Below, in pieces: positions 39,435 through 50,491 of a DNA stretch of 64,000 nt. The stretch is taken from assembly GCA_025751475.1 (NCBI GenBank), contig JAOWLD010000002.1:434001-498000 (forward strand), read 5' to 3'. Under the pieces are notes generated by a model that was not told the DNA's origin, did not search any database, and saw nothing but the letters and a program-made list of their open reading frames with translations. A program made the position numbers and the translations under genes. This DNA comes from Rhodobacteraceae bacterium XHP0102 (GTDB taxonomy: Bacteria > Pseudomonadota > Alphaproteobacteria > Rhodobacterales > Rhodobacteraceae). How positions within the stretch are numbered: the stretch's first letter is position 1; each line of letters begins with the position of its first letter.

Positions 39435-40541
39435 TTGCGTGACACAGAGGAAATGCAAGAGGTGGTCCCAGAGGCGCTTTTGGCGTGGTATGACACCCAT
39501 GCGCGCGAAATGCCTTGGCGGGTTGGCCCAATGGCCCGCCGATCTGGACATCGGCCCAACCCCTATCACGTTTGGTTGTCGGAGATCATGTTGCAGCAAA
39601 CCACGGTTGCAGCGGTGCGGGATTATTTCACCAAATTTGTACATCATTGGCCCGCCGTTACGGATTTGGCGGCGGCGGATGATGCCGATGTCATGGCCGC
39701 TTGGGCGGGATTGGGCTATTACGCGCGTGCCCGCAATTTACTGAAATGTGCGCGGGTGGTGGTGGATCAGCACGGCGGTCGCTTCCCCGATACGGAGGAC
39801 GCGCTCTTGGCGCTGCCTGGTATTGGGCCATACACCGCCGCCGCAATTGCCGCGATTGCTTTCGATCGCCATGCGGTGGTGATGGATGGCAATGTCGAGC
39901 GGGTGATGGCACGGCTTTTTGCGGTGGACACTCCATTGCCGCGCGCAAAACCCGAATTAAAGTCCCTGGCGCAAGCACTTACGCCGAATGCGCGCGAAGG
40001 GGATTATGCCCAAGCGGTGATGGATTTGGGCGCAACCATCTGCACACCCCGCAGCCCTGCCTGTGGCATATGCCCGATCATCCGCCATTGCGCCGCACGG
40101 CGTGCGGGTAACGCCGCCGACCTGCCGCGCAAAGAGATCAAAAAACCCAAACCCACGCGGGTGGGACATATCTTTGTGGCAGTTCGCGCAGACGGGGCGG
40201 TTTTGATCGAGAAACGCCCCGAAAGAGGCCTTCTGGGCGGGATGCTTGGCTTTCTCTGCAGTCCATGGCTGGAGGTCGAGGATGCTACGGCACCGATTGA
40301 TGGCGCGATTGAACCGCCCCTCGCAGGGGGTTGGCGTGATACGGGCGCTGAAGTGCGCCATACCTTCACCCATTTCCATCTGCGGTTGCGGGTTCATGTT
40401 GCATACCTCCCCCAAGACGCTGCGCCTACGCGGGGTGCGTTTTGCCCGCGCGCCGAATTTCGGGTGGCCTCAATGCCGACCGTGATGCGCAAAGCCTATG
40501 ATTTGGCGCATCCGCATTTGCGCGACATTTCTTCACAGTAA
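39435..40541 (+). CDS. mutY: A/G-specific adenine glycosylase
   Basis: MutY removes adenine mispaired with 8-oxoguanine. The 368-residue protein has the HhH motif LPGIGPYTAAAI (about 128-139), the catalytic Asp nearby (VVMDGNVERV), the [4Fe-4S] cluster loop C-x6-C-x2-C-x5-C in TPRSPACGICPIIRHC, and a C-terminal NUDIX-like 8-oxoG recognition domain. A TTG start at 39435 is used; the ATG at 39453 is possible but has its GAGG too close. Confidence 0.93.
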   Translation: MRDTEEMQEVVPEALLAWYDTHAREMPWRVGPMARRSGHRPNPYHVWLSEIMLQQTTVAAVRDYFTKFVHHWPAVTDLAAADDADVMAAWAGLGYYARARNLLKCARVVVDQHGGRFPDTEDALLALPGIGPYTAAAIAAIAFDRHAVVMDGNVERVMARLFAVDTPLPRAKPELKSLAQALTPNAREGDYAQAVMDLGATICTPRSPACGICPIIRHCAARRAGNAADLPRKEIKKPKPTRVGHIFVAVRADGAVLIEKRPERGLLGGMLGFLCSPWLEVEDATAPIDGAIEPPLAGGWRDTGAEVRHTFTHFHLRLRVHVAYLPQDAAPTRGAFCPRAEFRVASMPTVMRKAYDLAHPHLRDISSQ

Positions 40542-40593
40542 ATGTATCTTTATATATATAAAAAATAATATCTAACGCGTTTATCATAGGGGT

Positions 40594-40605
40594 GGTCAGA
40601 TGACC
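40594..40605. promoter_or_regulatory. Palindromic operator-like site upstream of alkB
   Basis: GGTCA-GA-TGACC is an inverted repeat 17 bases before the alkB start codon and just upstream of its GGAGG. It follows an AT-rich stretch with TATATATATA at 40551-40560 (possible -10 area). GGTC...GACC palindromes are typical of GntR/FadR-type regulators of fatty-acid-linked genes, but no regulator is adjacent. Confidence 0.4.
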
Positions 40606-40622
40606 TCTTGGAGGGCGCTAGA

Positions 40623-41756
40623 ATGTTAAGATCAAGCTATGTCGCAAGGTTCGCTGACATCGCTCCATTTTGGGTGTCATTGTTCCTGATCCCGCTCATG
40701 GTCATGGTCACCCAATGGGGCGGGTGGAGTATTTTGTTGATTGTGGCGGTCACATGGTGGCTGTTCCCCGCCTTGGATATGGTATTCGGGCGCAATCGCG
40801 CCAATCCCGATGAGGCGGCGCTGTCGGGCTATCTATTTTGGTATCGGGCGATCACCTTGATCTGGACGCCGCTGCAGTTTCTACTGGTCTTTGGCGTCAT
40901 CGCCTATCTGGCCAGCAGCCCTGCACATCTGGGCGCGGGTGAACACATCGCCCTTGCCGCAGCGCTTGGTGTCATCACGGGCATGGTTGGGATCAATTAC
41001 AGCCACGAATTGATGCATCGCGCCAATCGGTTGGAGCGGGATTTGGCAGATATTCTTTTGGCGATGGTTCTCTATTCGCATTTCAGGACAGAACACCTTG
41101 TGGTGCATCATATTCATGTCGCAACACCGCGTGATCCAGTCACAGCGCGATACAACGAGGGGTTTCATCGATTTTTCCCACGGGTTTTGGTGCAGTGTTT
41201 TCGATCCGCTTGGCGGGCCGAGGCGGGGCGCTTGCAAAAGCGGGGCTTGCCCGTCTGGCATCGCAGCAACCCATTTTGGCGCTATGTGGCCCTGCAAGCG
41301 GCGATGGTGGGGCTGGCCTATCTGCTTGGCGGGGGCTGGGGTGTTGTGCTTTTTGCCGTGCAAGCCTTTGTGGCGGTGCTGCATTTGGAAATCACCAATT
41401 ACATCGAGCATTATGGCCTGACCCGCGCCTATCAGGGTGACGGGAAATATGAGCACGTCAAACCGCATCATTCATGGAATTCGGATCACAGGGCCACAAA
41501 TTGGCTGTTGATCAATTTGCAACGCCATTCCGACCATCACTATCGTCCCGACCGAGTGTATCCCCTGTTACAAACTTATGATGATGCGGAAGCACCGCAA
41601 TTGCCCTTTGGTTATCCTGTTATGGGTATTCTGGCACTTTGCCCGCCGTTGTGGCGGCGTGTGATGAATCCAAAGGTGCGCGATTGGCGGCGTAAACACT
41701 ATCCGCAGATCCGTGATTGGACCCCCTACACCCAAGGTGTGCAGCAAAGCGGATGA
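40623..41756 (+). CDS. alkB: Alkane 1-monooxygenase (AlkB family)
   Basis: AlkB is a membrane di-iron enzyme that hydroxylates alkane termini with electrons from rubredoxin. The 377-residue protein has about six hydrophobic helices and all histidine boxes: HELMH (128-132), EHLVVHHIH (157-165), HSDHH (302-306), plus the family signature NYIEHYGL (259-266). The ATG at 40623 has GGAGG nine to thirteen bases upstream; the in-frame TTG at 40608 is rejected. No rubredoxin or rubredoxin reductase gene is visible nearby and no rubredoxin domain is fused. Related fatty-acid or xylene hydroxylases are possible but the NYIEHYG block favours AlkB. Confidence 0.9.
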   Translation: MLRSSYVARFADIAPFWVSLFLIPLMVMVTQWGGWSILLIVAVTWWLFPALDMVFGRNRANPDEAALSGYLFWYRAITLIWTPLQFLLVFGVIAYLASSPAHLGAGEHIALAAALGVITGMVGINYSHELMHRANRLERDLADILLAMVLYSHFRTEHLVVHHIHVATPRDPVTARYNEGFHRFFPRVLVQCFRSAWRAEAGRLQKRGLPVWHRSNPFWRYVALQAAMVGLAYLLGGGWGVVLFAVQAFVAVLHLEITNYIEHYGLTRAYQGDGKYEHVKPHHSWNSDHRATNWLLINLQRHSDHHYRPDRVYPLLQTYDDAEAPQLPFGYPVMGILALCPPLWRRVMNPKVRDWRRKHYPQIRDWTPYTQGVQQSG

Positions 41757-41782
41757 AAAAACCCCGCCCAAGGGGGCGGGGT
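41756..41782 (-). terminator. Intrinsic terminator of ccrM
   Basis: On the minus strand a 9-base stem ACCCCGCCC / GGGCGGGGT with a 4-base CCTT loop is followed directly by TTTTTT. It lies about 70 bases past the ccrM stop. On the plus strand the hairpin follows alkB but lacks a T-tail, so it primarily serves ccrM. Confidence 0.85.
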
Positions 41783-41851
41783 CAAGTTGCGTGCGCGTGC
41801 GGCATGACCACAGGCACGGGCGGTATCTTTGAAACCGTCTTGGAGGTGGCG

Positions 41852-43685
<1,834 letters not shown>

Positions 43686-43695
43686 GGGCCACAGT

Positions 43696-44937
43696 TTACG
43701 GTGCGCGGTCCTTTCTGACAATCTCGGAACGGTCAGGGGTCAGCCCATATTTGGCCGCCAAGCGCCAGATATGGGTGGGCACCATATTCTTTATTTTGGC
43801 GGGGTGACTGCGGCGCAGATGCAAAATGGTTTCAATCGCCTTCATTTCGACCCGCGCACGGGCAAATTCTAAACCGCGCGGCCCGATCAGTGGTTGCAAG
43901 AACGCCACCACAGGCCGCAGCCACTCGGGCATCCGCCGCAGGGGCAATCCCCCCGCCGCGCGTTCCGTATTGGCCAAAAACCCTGCCACCGCCGCTTTGC
44001 GATTGCCTTTATCGGTCAGCGGTTCGACCGTCATATGATCCATTATCCCCGCGAGCATTTCTGCCCCGCGCGCATTGCGCACCAAAAGCCATTGCGCCCC
44101 ATCGCCGCCCATATAGCCCACGGTGATATCGGCCAAACGATTGGTGTAATCGACACAGGTTTTGCAAGTCAGCGGAAAGAAATCCGCAGGCAATTGCGAA
44201 ATGGGCAATTTCATAAACGGGATAAAGCGCGGCTTGCGCCCGTCCAAAAAGCGCAGCTCGACCGTATAATCGGCCCGAAATTCCAGATAGCTGATCTGTT
44301 CAGGCGCACCATCCAAAAGCGCTAAAAACGCGTGAAATCGGGCGGTCGTGGTGTTGTCTGAACAAGGTGTGCCGATGACATAGAGCCGTGCAAAGCCAAA
44401 TTGGTGCTCAAGCGCGCGCAGCGCATAGGTCTGGCAGGGGATTCCGATGAAGGCCAGTCGCTTAAAACCGCGCTCTTGCGCTTGTTCAAGCAGTGCCACG
44501 CTGGGTGCAAACCCCATACGCATCCCGCGACATTGCGCCAAGGCCTCAGGCTCGGTCACCAAGACGGGCACGGGTCGCCATATGTCGTTGGGATCAGGGG
44601 CAACGGTAATCACCGCATCAATCGCGCCTGATCGCAGCAGGGATTCCGCCAATGCGGTCGTGATCCCCGTCCATTGCGCGCCCTGTGCAGGTCGGCTGAG
44701 ACGGGCGCGATACATGGCGTGCGTCACACCAAAAAATGCTTCCTCACCGCGATCTGGATCAGCGCTGCGGCCATGGATGCGCACCTCGGCGGCCTCATAA
44801 TCGGGGGCGATGAACTGGCACGCGCGACCGCAGGCGCGATCATCCTTCATACGGCTGACCCCACAATCCGTGCAAAGCCCCGCACGCGGGCCTTTGCCAA
44901 GATGGGGCGCAATAATCCCGCGCGGGGCGTCTAACAT
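43696..44937 (-). CDS. FrhB/FdhB-family iron-sulfur flavoprotein (possible BciB-type vinyl reductase)
   Basis: The protein, about 413 residues, belongs to the coenzyme F420 hydrogenase/dehydrogenase beta-subunit family. Near the N-terminus Cys22-x2-Cys25 and Cys36/Cys40 form one cluster site (LCTDCG, ACGRAC); GIPCQTYALRALE is the flavin-side block and PLTCKTCVDYTNRLADI a second cluster site. In photosynthetic bacteria this family includes BciB, the ferredoxin-dependent divinyl chlorophyllide 8-vinyl reductase. No photosynthesis gene is in view, so the specific role is open. Two ATG codons (44958, 44937) are possible; 44937 is used. Confidence 0.8.
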   Translation of the reverse strand: MLDAPRGIIAPHLGKGPRAGLCTDCGVSRMKDDRACGRACQFIAPDYEAAEVRIHGRSADPDRGEEAFFGVTHAMYRARLSRPAQGAQWTGITTALAESLLRSGAIDAVITVAPDPNDIWRPVPVLVTEPEALAQCRGMRMGFAPSVALLEQAQERGFKRLAFIGIPCQTYALRALEHQFGFARLYVIGTPCSDNTTTARFHAFLALLDGAPEQISYLEFRADYTVELRFLDGRKPRFIPFMKLPISQLPADFFPLTCKTCVDYTNRLADITVGYMGGDGAQWLLVRNARGAEMLAGIMDHMTVEPLTDKGNRKAAVAGFLANTERAAGGLPLRRMPEWLRPVVAFLQPLIGPRGLEFARARVEMKAIETILHLRRSHPAKIKNMVPTHIWRLAAKYGLTPDRSEIVRKDRAP

Positions 44938-45016
44938 GGGTCGGTCTTTCTGGTCCATCTGCGGCTGATGATCTGCGCAGCGCAACGCACTGTCAATCAA
45001 AATGGACAGTGCGGCA

Positions 45017-45093
45017 TGGTGACCCCGACAGGATTCGAACCTGTAACCTGTCCCTTAGGAGGGGACTGCTCTATCCAGTTGAGCCACGGGGCC
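45017..45093 (-). tRNA. tRNA-Arg (CCU)
   Basis: Reading the minus strand from 45093, a 77-base cloverleaf folds: acceptor GGCCCCG/CGGGGTC (one G-T), D arm GCTC/GAGC, anticodon stem GTCCC/GGGAC with loop CTCCTAA (anticodon CCU, decoding AGG), T arm ACAGG/CCTGT with TTCGAAT loop, and an encoded 3' CCA. AGG is a rare Arg codon in this genome's style. The tRNA lies in the gap between the FrhB-family gene and the LacI-family gene. Confidence 0.95.
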
Positions 45094-45214
45094 ACGGTCG
45101 TTGTTTTGCGGGAAATCGGTGGGCCATGCAAGGCGGCGTCCGCGATTTGGTGCTAATGCTTGGCAAGCGCCCCCGCTTCAGCGTATCAATAAATCCCAGA
45201 CGACCGAAGATAGG

Positions 45215-46258
45215 GTGACAAACGTGCGCGGACGCAATCCCTTTGATGGCAAACCCCAGATGACGCTGCGCGATGTGGCGGAGGCGGCAGGGGTGTCAGA
45301 AATGACCGTAAGCCGTGTCTTGCGCAACCGTGGCGACGTGTCCGAGCGCACACGCACAAAAGTGTTCGAGGCGGCACGGGCCTTGGGGTACGTGCCCAAT
45401 AAAATCGCGGGCGCCTTGGCATCAAACCGCGTGAATTTGGTAGGGGTGGTGATCCCCTCTTTGTCCAATATGGTGTTCCCCGATGTTTTGACGGGCATTG
45501 GCGAAGGGTTGCAGGATACGGATTTGCAACCTGTGGTCGGCACCTCCAATTATGATTTGGAGCAGGAAGAGAAAGTCATCTTTGAAATGCTGTCCTGGCG
45601 CCCTTCTGGTCTGATTGTTGCGGGGTTGGAGCATACGGATGCAGCCCGCAAAATGATGGAAAACGCGGGCATCCCCGTGGTTGAAGTGATGGATATTGAT
45701 GGCCCCAGCGTGGCGGCGCGGGTCGGCATCTCGCATATCGCCGCGGGGCGCGCGATGGCGGAAGAAATTCTGGCACGGGGCTATCGCAAAATTGGCTATC
45801 TGGGTTCAAGTTCACTGCGCGATTTTCGGTCCCAAAAGCGACTGCAGGGTTTTGAAGCTGCCCTCGATGATGTGGGTTTATCATTGGCCGATCGCATCTT
45901 TTACGCCGGTCCTTCTGGTTTCGGCACAGGGCGCGCAATGACCGAGGCGCTTTTGGCGCGCAGCCCAGACCTCGATTTTCTATATTACAACACCGATATG
46001 AACGCGGCGGGTGGCCTGTTGTATCTGCAAGAGAGCGGCTATGACATTCCAAACCAGATCGGGATTGCAGGGTTCAACTCCTTTGGCATTCTAGATGGGC
46101 TGCCGATGCGGATTGCCACCATGGACAGCCGCCGTGCGGATATCGGGCGTGAGGCCGCTAAGATCATCGCAGGGCGCGCGCTTTCGGGCGCTAATATTGA
46201 TTTAAGCCCTGCGTTTTTGGCAGGCGACACGGTGCGCGCGCGCGGCACAGCCCCCTAG
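45215..46258 (+). CDS. LacI-family transcriptional regulator (GntR-like sugar repressor)
   Basis: The protein of about 347 residues has a LacI HTH immediately after a short leader (TLRDVAEAAGVSEMTVSRVL) with the hinge helix ANKIAGALAS-like segment, then a periplasmic-binding-protein-like effector domain (GVVIPSLSNMVFPDVL, IGYLGSS, GIAGFN). The effector is probably a sugar or sugar acid; similarity is to gluconate-type repressors. I use the GTG at 45215; the ATG at 45260 would start directly at the HTH. No sugar operon is adjacent, and the 3' end overlaps sdaA by 4 bases, convergent. Confidence 0.87.
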   Translation: MTNVRGRNPFDGKPQMTLRDVAEAAGVSEMTVSRVLRNRGDVSERTRTKVFEAARALGYVPNKIAGALASNRVNLVGVVIPSLSNMVFPDVLTGIGEGLQDTDLQPVVGTSNYDLEQEEKVIFEMLSWRPSGLIVAGLEHTDAARKMMENAGIPVVEVMDIDGPSVAARVGISHIAAGRAMAEEILARGYRKIGYLGSSSLRDFRSQKRLQGFEAALDDVGLSLADRIFYAGPSGFGTGRAMTEALLARSPDLDFLYYNTDMNAAGGLLYLQESGYDIPNQIGIAGFNSFGILDGLPMRIATMDSRRADIGREAAKIIAGRALSGANIDLSPAFLAGDTVRARGTAP

Positions 46259-47679
46259 CATTCAGGCAAATTGACGGCCAACCCGCCAAGCGATGTCTCT
46301 TTATATTTGAGGTTCATATCAAGGCCCGTTTGGCGCATGGCCTCGATGCAATTGTCCAGTGGCATGAAATGCGTGCCATCGCCGCGCAGCGCCAATGAGG
46401 CGGCAGAAACCGCCTTGATCGCGCCAAGGCCATTGCGCTCGATACAAGGCACTTGCACAAGGCCCGCGACAGGATCGCAGGTCATGCCAAGATGATGCTC
46501 CAGAGCGATTTCAGCTGCATTTTCGATTTGTTCATTAGTGCCGCCCAGTGCCGCGCATAGCCCTGCTGCGGCCATGGCGGCGGCTGATCCCACCTCGCCT
46601 TGGCAGCCCACCTCCGCGCCTGAGATCGATGCGTTATATTTGATCAAGCCACCAATGGCCGCGGCCACCATCAGGAAATCCAAGCCCCCCTTTTGGGTCG
46701 CGCCGATGCAATGGGTGAGATAGTAATGCAGCACGGCTGGAACCACCCCCGCTGCACCATTGGTGGGGGCGGTGACAACGCGGCCGCCTGCCGCGTTTTC
46801 TTCGTTCACCGCCATGGCGTAGACCGACAGCCAATCATTGATCGTATGTGGCTGGGTGATGTTGCGGCCTGCTTCGGCCTGCAATTGCGCGTAGATCGCT
46901 TTGGCCCGCCGTTTCACCTGCAATCCGCCCGGCAGTTCGCCCTCCATGCGCAACCCCCGTTCAATGCAGGACAGCATCGCATCGCGGATCGCCTCCAGCC
47001 GTGTTTGCACTTCGGCACGGGGTGTGGCGTGGCATTCATTGTCCCATTTCATTTGCGCAATGGATTTTTTGGCTTTGGCCCCCATGTCCAACATTTCTTG
47101 CGCGCTGCCAAACGGATAGGGGTAGCCTGCATCAGCCTTTTCTGCGGCAAGGCCCGTGCCAATCCCCTTGCTCCGCTCTGCTTTTGCCTCCTGAAGTTGC
47201 TTGGCGGTCATGATGAATCCTCCGCCGATGGAGTAATACACCTCCTCCATATACAGCGCGCCCTTTGCGTCAAAGGCGCGTAGCACCAGACCATTGGCGT
47301 GGCCCTCAAGGGCGGGGCCATAGTCAAAGATGATGTCCTCGGCAGGGTTCAAGCGCAGCTGCGGCAAACCTTCGGGGGTGACATGGCCCGCTTCATGCAC
47401 CACGGCCAAAGCTGCTTCTGCACGGTCAGGGTCAAGCTGATCGGCACGGAACCCTGCAAGCCCCAAAATCACCGCCCGATCCGTTGCATGACCTTTACCG
47501 GTGAAGGCAAGCGACCCATGCAGACTGCACGAGAGCGCGGCCACCTCCCCCGCGCCAGGTTCACGGGTGCCATGGCGCAAGCGATCCAGAAATTGCGCAG
47601 CCGCGTTCATCGGCCCAATCGTGTGCGAGGACGATGGACCAATGCCGATTTTGAAAATGTCAAAAACCGATAAAAACAT
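46255..47679 (-). CDS. sdaA: L-serine ammonia-lyase (iron-sulfur type)
   Basis: SdaA deaminates L-serine to pyruvate with a [4Fe-4S] cluster. The 474-residue single-chain form starts [20 protein letters not shown], the SerA beta-domain signature, and continues into the alpha domain with [14 protein letters not shown] and the cluster Cys residues in MTCDPVAG and [14 protein letters not shown] precedes the ATG. About 115 bases separate it from the glycosyltransferase gene on the same strand, with no terminator seen. Confidence 0.95.
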   Translation of the reverse strand: MFLSVFDIFKIGIGPSSSHTIGPMNAAAQFLDRLRHGTREPGAGEVAALSCSLHGSLAFTGKGHATDRAVILGLAGFRADQLDPDRAEAALAVVHEAGHVTPEGLPQLRLNPAEDIIFDYGPALEGHANGLVLRAFDAKGALYMEEVYYSIGGGFIMTAKQLQEAKAERSKGIGTGLAAEKADAGYPYPFGSAQEMLDMGAKAKKSIAQMKWDNECHATPRAEVQTRLEAIRDAMLSCIERGLRMEGELPGGLQVKRRAKAIYAQLQAEAGRNITQPHTINDWLSVYAMAVNEENAAGGRVVTAPTNGAAGVVPAVLHYYLTHCIGATQKGGLDFLMVAAAIGGLIKYNASISGAEVGCQGEVGSAAAMAAAGLCAALGGTNEQIENAAEIALEHHLGMTCDPVAGLVQVPCIERNGLGAIKAVSAASLALRGDGTHFMPLDNCIEAMRQTGLDMNLKYKETSLGGLAVNLPEC

Positions 47680-47794
47680 AATTCACCTTCAGACAAGCCT
47701 GCGCCACAGCGTCAAGCTATGCAAGCGGCCCGTCTTTGGGGCGCGATAAATCCGACTGCTTTGTGACAAGGCGCGACCAAACAGGGCGGCAATA

Positions 47795-49660
47795 TCAAAA
47801 ATCGCGCCCTGCCTGCTGGAAAATCTGGGGGGCGGGCGCAAGACGATGCGCGCATTCGCTAAAAGCTGACCAATCCGAGCCGAGCAAAAGTTGCGCACGG
47901 CTCAAAGCAAGCATATCGCCCAATGCATATTTGATTTGCGTGGCCGAGCGGTCGAAAGTCTCGCGCGTGAGCGTGAAAAATCGCCGCGACCCATAGGCGC
48001 TGATCATCGCCTCATAGGCTTGTGGATGATCGGCGGCGAGAAAGACCCGCACATCCTTGTCCCACTCGGACAATGCCGCCTCGAGGCGCGGTAGAAATCG
48101 TGCAGGTTGCGAGGTCTGACGTGCCAAGGTGATCCGTTCATGACTGTCGGCTCGCCAATTCTGTGGCGCGTCACAGGCGGCGTCTGAGACATGGGTGCGC
48201 ATATGTATCCCGATTTCAAACCGTGGGGGCAGTTCCGCGATCAGGTCGCGCACATCCCTGCTGACACGCAAGCCCCGCAAAGCGGTGTTTTCGGCATCCC
48301 AACTCACCAACGGGTGAGGGATGCGGCAGGCGCTGGCAATATAGGCATCGCGGTTTGGCATCACAGAAACGGCCGCATCATGCGGCAGCGCGCCCTTGTG
48401 ATCCTCCAAATAGGTGAAAGTCTCGATACCCATCGCCGCCGCCGCATCGCCAAATCGTGCCTCTATAACGGGCAAATCGCTGTCAAACAGATCTGCGAAC
48501 CTTGCCCCGCAATGATCATCTGCTTGCCAAATAATTACGGGTTGGCGGGCCAATGCCCCCGCCAAGGCAAGACCCGATGCCAAGGCACGCAACCGATTGC
48601 CCAGACCATGGTGCAGATCAAGGAAAAGCCGCGCAGGGGCGGGTGGAACAATAAGTGGGGTGGGCAGCAGTGGCTGAGCGGGCACGGCTTGTTCGGACCT
48701 ATCTGCGATTTGCCCGATCGTGCAATCGCGCAGAAGGTCTTCAAGCTTCGCCTGTGGCACAGCAAAGGCCATGCGCCCTATTTGCCATGACAAAAGCTCG
48801 CGCGCGGCAAGAATCTGGCTTGCGTAGCGGATCTCATCAGGTGGGCTATGCGGCCCGCTTTTGGAGGTGACATATATCGCGCGCCCCTCTGGATCAGAAA
48901 CCAGATCAAAGGGTTGCATCGTCCAGCCGCCGCACCATGTGGGCAAGATCAAGGACAAGATGCGATTGGCCCGAATATGGAATATTGGCCGCGCCCAAAG
49001 CTCTGCCCAACCTAGACCTTGGGGTTGATTTGGATCCGATTGTTGCAGGCGCGCTTGATCCGGGTGAGGCAGGTGTAAGAGGCTGCTTTCGACAAGCAAA
49101 TGGCGCTTCAATCCAGCGGCGGTGGCCCGTGCGTAGAGATCGTCATCATCATAGCCATAGCTGCGGATATATTCATTGAACCCACCAATCTTGGCCAGAT
49201 CGCAGCGGTGCATATAAAAGACACCATTTAAATGCGCCTGCCCTGCATCATAAGCGCGCCAATCCCCTGCATAAAATTCATCCGCCCCGAGCGGGTGTTG
49301 GACGAAGAAATCGCGGGCAAGGCAAATATCCGCATCAAGTTTCAAAATGCGGTCATAGCGCGCGATACGAAACCCAAGGTTAAAGGCCAAGGTCAAACAC
49401 CATTGCGTTTGACCTTCCACGCGCAAAACGGTGAGACGTGGATCATCCAACCTTGCTGCGGCCAGCCCCTCCCACAGCGGCGGGGTAGATCCCCAATCAA
49501 TCAGGACCACCTCGTCAATTTCGGGGCAAGCCAACCATGTCGGCAGGGCTTTGACCAGATTGTCCAAGCGATTGCGAATGGCACAGACAACCGACAAGCC
49601 GATATGCCCCTCTGCCCCAAGGGTTGCAGGCACGGTTTTGTCACATAGCGCCTTGTTCAT
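47795..49660 (-). CDS. Two-domain glycosyltransferase: GT-A (galactosyltransferase-like) plus NodZ/fucosyltransferase-like
   Basis: The 621-residue protein appears to be a fusion. The N-terminal GT-A domain (about 18-300) has VVCAIRNR, the metal-binding DAD at 109-111 in LKLDADIC, and GGFNEYIRSYGYDDDDLYARA (159-179), close to the C-terminal block of GT7-type galactosyltransferases. After a Pro-rich linker (325-343) a second domain begins LFLDLHHGLGNRLRALASG, a pattern like the nucleotide-binding start of NodZ/O-fucosyltransferase (GT23/GT65/GT68) proteins, with a later His-x-Arg block (GIHMRTH). Sugars are not known. The ATG overlaps the methyltransferase stop by one base (TGATG). Confidence 0.72.
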   Translation of the reverse strand: MNKALCDKTVPATLGAEGHIGLSVVCAIRNRLDNLVKALPTWLACPEIDEVVLIDWGSTPPLWEGLAAARLDDPRLTVLRVEGQTQWCLTLAFNLGFRIARYDRILKLDADICLARDFFVQHPLGADEFYAGDWRAYDAGQAHLNGVFYMHRCDLAKIGGFNEYIRSYGYDDDDLYARATAAGLKRHLLVESSLLHLPHPDQARLQQSDPNQPQGLGWAELWARPIFHIRANRILSLILPTWCGGWTMQPFDLVSDPEGRAIYVTSKSGPHSPPDEIRYASQILAARELLSWQIGRMAFAVPQAKLEDLLRDCTIGQIADRSEQAVPAQPLLPTPLIVPPAPARLFLDLHHGLGNRLRALASGLALAGALARQPVIIWQADDHCGARFADLFDSDLPVIEARFGDAAAAMGIETFTYLEDHKGALPHDAAVSVMPNRDAYIASACRIPHPLVSWDAENTALRGLRVSRDVRDLIAELPPRFEIGIHMRTHVSDAACDAPQNWRADSHERITLARQTSQPARFLPRLEAALSEWDKDVRVFLAADHPQAYEAMISAYGSRRFFTLTRETFDRSATQIKYALGDMLALSRAQLLLGSDWSAFSECAHRLAPAPQIFQQAGRDF

Positions 49661-50481
49661 CAGCGGACCTCTTTTGCAAAAATCACAGCCGTTTGCCAGC
49701 CATAGGCAAAGGGGTGGGTGCTGCGATGGGCCATCCATCGTGACATTCGTGCGATCCATGTTGCGCGGCGATAGACGCTGCGCTGCGCCCATGCCCCCTG
49801 ACGGGTGTAAAGCGCCTGCCACGTCTCGAACCGTTTGGGATCATCTGCGCGCAGCGCGGCGATATGGGCGTTGGACGGGTGAGTGGGTTGGGTTTGCGCA
49901 ATTTGCGCCAATGTGCCCTCATCGGAAATGGTCACATAGAGCCGACCACCGACCCGCAAGACACGGCGCAGTTCAAGAAACCACGCATCGGCCAATTCGG
50001 CCAAATGGGTAAAAACCGAACCTGCGAACACCACCCCGAATGTCTCATCGGCAAATGGCAAATGCGGGGCCGTGGTGGTGGTGACGAAATGGAAGGGTGG
50101 CGCAAGATGATCCTGCGCCCATGATATCGCCTCGGCGTGGATATCAACGCCCCAAAATGCGGTCTTCTCTGCTTCAACTGTAAAATGGCGCAAGACCCGC
50201 CCTGCGGAACACCCAAAATCAAGAAAGGGGGCCGCACCCAAATCCACCCCATCTTGCCCCAAGATGCGGCGCAAGATCGTGGCATCATTCGCGCCAGAGG
50301 AGAGGTAGAGATCATCGTCATAATGGCCATTTTTCAGCCCATAAAAATGGCGCAGATTTGGTGGCGGCAGCATGGTCGGGGTTGCGCTCGAACGGATCAA
50401 GCCAGAGGTGCTGCGCGACCACGGCAAATAGAGGCCAGAAATATTGCGTGCTGCGTTTAATTCCTCTTCAAATGGGGTCAT
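49660..50481 (-). CDS. SAM-dependent class I methyltransferase
   Basis: The 273-residue protein has motif I FLDFGCSAGRVLRHF, an acidic strand end in FWGVDIHAEAI, motif II/post-I FADETFGVVFAGSVFTHL and motif III VLRVGGRLYVTI, i.e. a methyltransf_11/25-type small-molecule or sugar methylase. Start chosen is the ATG at 50481 because AGGG lies 9-12 bases before it, after the FkbM stop; earlier in-frame ATGs (50532, 50553) lie inside the FkbM gene. It is tightly between the FkbM gene and the two-domain glycosyltransferase, which suggests glycan O-methylation (inference). Confidence 0.78.
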   Translation of the reverse strand: MTPFEEELNAARNISGLYLPWSRSTSGLIRSSATPTMLPPPNLRHFYGLKNGHYDDDLYLSSGANDATILRRILGQDGVDLGAAPFLDFGCSAGRVLRHFTVEAEKTAFWGVDIHAEAISWAQDHLAPPFHFVTTTTAPHLPFADETFGVVFAGSVFTHLAELADAWFLELRRVLRVGGRLYVTISDEGTLAQIAQTQPTHPSNAHIAALRADDPKRFETWQALYTRQGAWAQRSVYRRATWIARMSRWMAHRSTHPFAYGWQTAVIFAKEVR

Positions 50482-50491
50482 CCGCCGCACC

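Noticed and set aside
40542-40593. AT-rich run with TATATATATA as a replication or CRISPR leader signal
   Set aside because: No repeats, no dnaA boxes and no cas genes; it is more simply the alkB promoter area.
41756-41782. Hairpin as a bidirectional terminator for alkB and ccrM
   Set aside because: Only the minus-strand side has the T-run; alkB termination here is not supported by a T-tail.
45017-46258. tRNA-Arg as an integration site with an adjacent island
   Set aside because: The flanking genes are ordinary and tightly packed, no integrase or direct repeat of the tRNA 3' end was seen.
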